Shown here: positions 61,959 through 64,000 of the stretch, piece after piece | Layout: each line of letters opens with the position of its first letter | Position numbering within the stretch: the first letter of the stretch is position 1 | Assembly: GCA_944387545.1 (NCBI GenBank) | Contig: CALXFE010000006.1 | Coordinates: forward strand, 1-64,000 | Origin: an uncultured Clostridia bacterium | Lineage (GTDB): Bacteria; Bacillota; Clostridia; TANB77; CAG-508 | Reading direction: 5' to 3' | DNA: 64,000 nucleotides | Program-made: the position numbers and the translations under genes | Notes under the pieces: model-generated | The model's input: only the letters and a program-made list of their open reading frames with translations | The model's database searches: none | Told to the model about the DNA's origin: nothing

Positions 61959-62973
61959 AAAAATTTGTATAACTATTCTTCGGAAAGATTATTCTAACTT
62001 CTGTTCCCTTATCTTTTTCAGAATTTAATTCTATTCCTAATCCTAGTTTATCACATAATTTTTTACATAAATATAGTCCAATTCCAGTTGATTTTTGACC
62101 TATAATTCTTCCATTTTCTCCTGTAAAACCTCTTTCAAATACTCTTGTTATTTCTCCCTTTTTAATTCCTATTCCATTATCTTTAATATATAAAATTACT
62201 TTATCATTTTTTTCTAGTGAGGAAATTTCTATTTTTTTATTTTCTTTTTTAGAGTATTTTATAGCATTTTGTATGATCTGATTTATGATAAATACTGCCC
62301 ATTTGCTATCTGTATATACTTCTTCATCTTTTAAATTTGAAAGTTCTATTGATACTTTTTCATTTAAAAGTGTAGTTTTATTCTTTAAAATTGCTCCATT
62401 TACTATTTCTTTTAAGTTTGTTTTATTTATAATATAATCTTTTTCTACTGCATTACTTCTAGCATAGAATAAGGCTTGTTCTGTATAGTTTTCTACCTTA
62501 TCTAATTCTTCATCTATGCTTTTTGTTACTTCATTTTTATTATTTTCTATAATCATTTTACTTGCTGCAATAGGTATTTTAACTTCGTGAATCCATAGTT
62601 CAATATATTCTTTATAATCTTCTTGAATATTTTTGTAATAGTTTACATTTTCAAGCATTGACTTTCCTGTATCTTGCAATATATCTTTTAATATTTTGCC
62701 TTCTATAAAATTAGGTGTTTTTATTATTTCAGAAATTAAATATTTTTCTTTTAATTCTTCCATGTTTTTTATTAATTCATTATAGTAATCTTTTTTCTTT
62801 TTATATTCAATTAATATTGCAAGTGCCATTACAAAAACAATAATAAATGCACAATATACTCTTATTAAAATACTAATATTGTAAGCAAGTAATAAAATTT
62901 CTACACTCACTAAAGCAAGTATTGTACCAATAATTAAAACCATTTTTTCTTTTATATAATCTCTAAATCTCAT
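61957..62973 (-). CDS. BceS/YxdK-like intramembrane-sensing histidine kinase
   Basis: 338 residues. Two close N-terminal membrane segments (about 11-55) with no real outside loop. Phosphoacceptor His in WIHEVKIPIAASK, N-box QNAIKYSKKE, G-box STGIGLYLCKKL. It overlaps the regulator gene by 4 bases. It should read transporter activity rather than bind peptides directly. Confidence 0.9.
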   Translation of the reverse strand: MRFRDYIKEKMVLIIGTILALVSVEILLLAYNISILIRVYCAFIIVFVMALAILIEYKKKKDYYNELIKNMEELKEKYLISEIIKTPNFIEGKILKDILQDTGKSMLENVNYYKNIQEDYKEYIELWIHEVKIPIAASKMIIENNKNEVTKSIDEELDKVENYTEQALFYARSNAVEKDYIINKTNLKEIVNGAILKNKTTLLNEKVSIELSNLKDEEVYTDSKWAVFIINQIIQNAIKYSKKENKKIEISSLEKNDKVILYIKDNGIGIKKGEITRVFERGFTGENGRIIGQKSTGIGLYLCKKLCDKLGLGIELNSEKDKGTEVRIIFPKNSYTNF

Positions 62974-63641
62974 TTTAATATATAACCTTGTCCTCTCCTT
63001 GTTTCGATTCTATCTACAAGTCCTAATTCCTCTAATTTTCCTCTTAATCTTTTTACATTTACACTTAAAGTGTTATCATCAATAAATTCTTCACTTTCCC
63101 ACAAATAGTCCATTATCTCATCTCTTGATACAATTCTTCCTCTATTGATACATAAGTAATATAAAATAGTGTATTCATTTTTAGTTAGTTCGATTTTTCT
63201 ATCATCTTTTTTAATTACTCTTTCAGCTATATTTAATTTAAAACCATCACAGTCAATTTCTTGCATTTCTTTATCTGACTTTTTGTTTCTTTTTAGTAAA
63301 CCATTTATTTTAGCAAGTAATATTTGTATGTTATATGGCTTTGTTACATACTGATCTGCTCCATAATTTAAGCTCATTAATTCATCTATTTCATTATCTC
63401 TACTTGTTACCATTATTATTGGAACATCTGATGTCTTTCTAACTTCTTTACATACAAATTCACCGTCTGTATATGGTAAATTTATATCTAATAATATTAA
63501 ATCAGCATTTTCATTTAAAATATCTTGAATTGTATTATCAAATTTTTCTAATCCTTTTGCAATAAAACCATGTTTAGTCAAAAATGTTTCTAATTCTTTT
63601 CTTAATTTTTTATCATCTTCTACTATTAAAATTCTTTGCAT
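62970..63641 (-). CDS. BceR/YxdJ-like response regulator
   Basis: 223 residues. Receiver with EDDKK, LILLDINLPYTDG and VTKPYN; winged helix ending IETRRGQGYILK. GGAGG precedes the start. The operator at 63688 suggests autoregulation. Confidence 0.93.
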   Translation of the reverse strand: MQRILIVEDDKKLRKELETFLTKHGFIAKGLEKFDNTIQDILNENADLILLDINLPYTDGEFVCKEVRKTSDVPIIMVTSRDNEIDELMSLNYGADQYVTKPYNIQILLAKINGLLKRNKKSDKEMQEIDCDGFKLNIAERVIKKDDRKIELTKNEYTILYYLCINRGRIVSRDEIMDYLWESEEFIDDNTLSVNVKRLRGKLEELGLVDRIETRRGQGYILK

Positions 63642-63687
63642 GATTTTAACCTCCAGAATAATTATATCACATTTTTCTGTTCATTAA

Positions 63688-63703
63688 CTTACATTTTTGT
63701 AAG
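63688..63703 (-). promoter_or_regulatory. Operator of the module 2 regulator gene
   Basis: CTTACATTTTTGTAAG, identical to the site at 61910-61925, about 45 bases upstream of the regulator start codon. Confidence 0.65.
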
Positions 63704-63719
63704 ATAGCAAAAGAAAATA

Positions 63720-63746
63720 AGAGGATAGCATCTGCTACCCTCCCTT
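63720..63746 (-). terminator. Terminator of the YccF-like gene
   Basis: GAGGGTAGCA / TGCTATCCTC on the minus strand (one G-U pair), 2-base loop, followed by TTATTTTC. It closes the unit entering from the right edge. Confidence 0.7.
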
Positions 63747-63805
63747 TAAAAATCACACAAATCTCAAATTGATGTTTTAAAATTCCAAAATTTCATTGTT
63801 ACTTT

Positions 63806-64000
63806 TTAAATGATTCTTGCCCCAAATGGTGCTAAAGCAAGTTTTGCAATCTTAAAAAATTGAAGTCCAAAAGGTATTCCAACAATCGTAATGCACCAAA
63901 TACAACCAAATATGAAATTCTCTATTGCCATAGGAATACCAAAGAAGATAATCCAAATTATATTGGCAAATAATGATGGAACTCCTCCTCCATATTCAAT
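63806..64000 (-). CDS. YccF-domain membrane protein, partial
   Basis: The last 64 residues of a gene that runs off the window, too short at the edge for the usual gene length test. It reads IEYGGGVPSLFANIIWIIFF and continues with CITIVGIPFGLQFFKIAKLA, then LAPFGARII and a stop. The CITIVGIPFGLQ motif is the YccF hallmark. Inner-membrane protein of unknown function. N-terminus missing. Confidence 0.75.
   Translation of the reverse strand: MEYGGGVPSLFANIIWIIFFGIPMAIENFIFGCIWCITIVGIPFGLQFFKIAKLALAPFGARII

Noticed and set aside
1-64000. rRNA or tRNA genes
   Set aside because: I saw no GC-rich conserved rRNA stretches and no cloverleaf with a TTCGANTC-type loop; none is reported, although a tRNA could be missed by eye.

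Overview
The window looks like chromosome of a low-GC (roughly 28-30 percent G+C by eye), spore-forming anaerobic member of the Clostridia (Bacillota). Supporting this are strong AGGAGG-type ribosome binding sites, a trimeric [FeFe]-hydrogenase operon, a YtvI-like sporulation membrane protein, a Spo0A-like regulator and Clostridia-type drug-efflux modules. I cannot name the species.

Positions 1-17,650 are mostly core genome: guaA, a YtvI-family permease, a cysteine-rich CBS protein, murD, a uracil permease fused to uracil phosphoribosyltransferase, a PepSY protein, the hydrogenase genes nuoE-nuoF-hydA, small conserved-looking proteins and uvrB. Most units end in clear intrinsic terminators.

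Positions 17,800-25,420 are an integrated element next to uvrB: two tandem tyrosine recombinases, an excisionase-like HTH protein, small element proteins, a DUF6076 protein, and a YolD/Y-family polymerase pair behind a LexA-like box. I see no conjugation or replication genes.

Positions 25,500-33,600 hold cell-envelope resistance functions: a ClbS-like protein, a DUF3788 protein, a BceRS-BceAB-type peptide-sensing and efflux module, and a GntR-controlled ABC transporter. Positions 33,700-39,900 look like a second mobile or phage-derived patch: a zinc-ribbon nuclease-like protein, XRE and Spo0A-like regulators, small proteins, and a tyrosine recombinase next to a 13-6-13 inverted-repeat site. 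Positions 39,900-46,000 add a YrvL-like protein, two more ABC systems and a C45-type hydrolase.

Positions 46,150-54,860 are a vanG-type glycopeptide-resistance locus, in transcription order vanR-vanS-vanW-vanG-vanXY-vanT(membrane)-vanT(racemase)-vanZ. It is decaying. An IS4-like element with 9-bp target duplications splits the ligase gene near its 3' end, and the membrane part of vanT has an internal deletion and frameshift. The vanW promoter lies inside the loop of the vanRS terminator, next to three helically phased direct repeats.

Positions 54,990-63,720 contain two membrane or regulatory genes and a second BceRS-AB-type module (YxdJKLM/YxeA-like) extended by a lone GT51 transglycosylase. 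The window ends inside a YccF-family gene. Overall, 25-64 kb reads as a chain of independent, mostly minus-strand cassettes against cell-wall-active compounds. Several end with the same RNA hairpin family.
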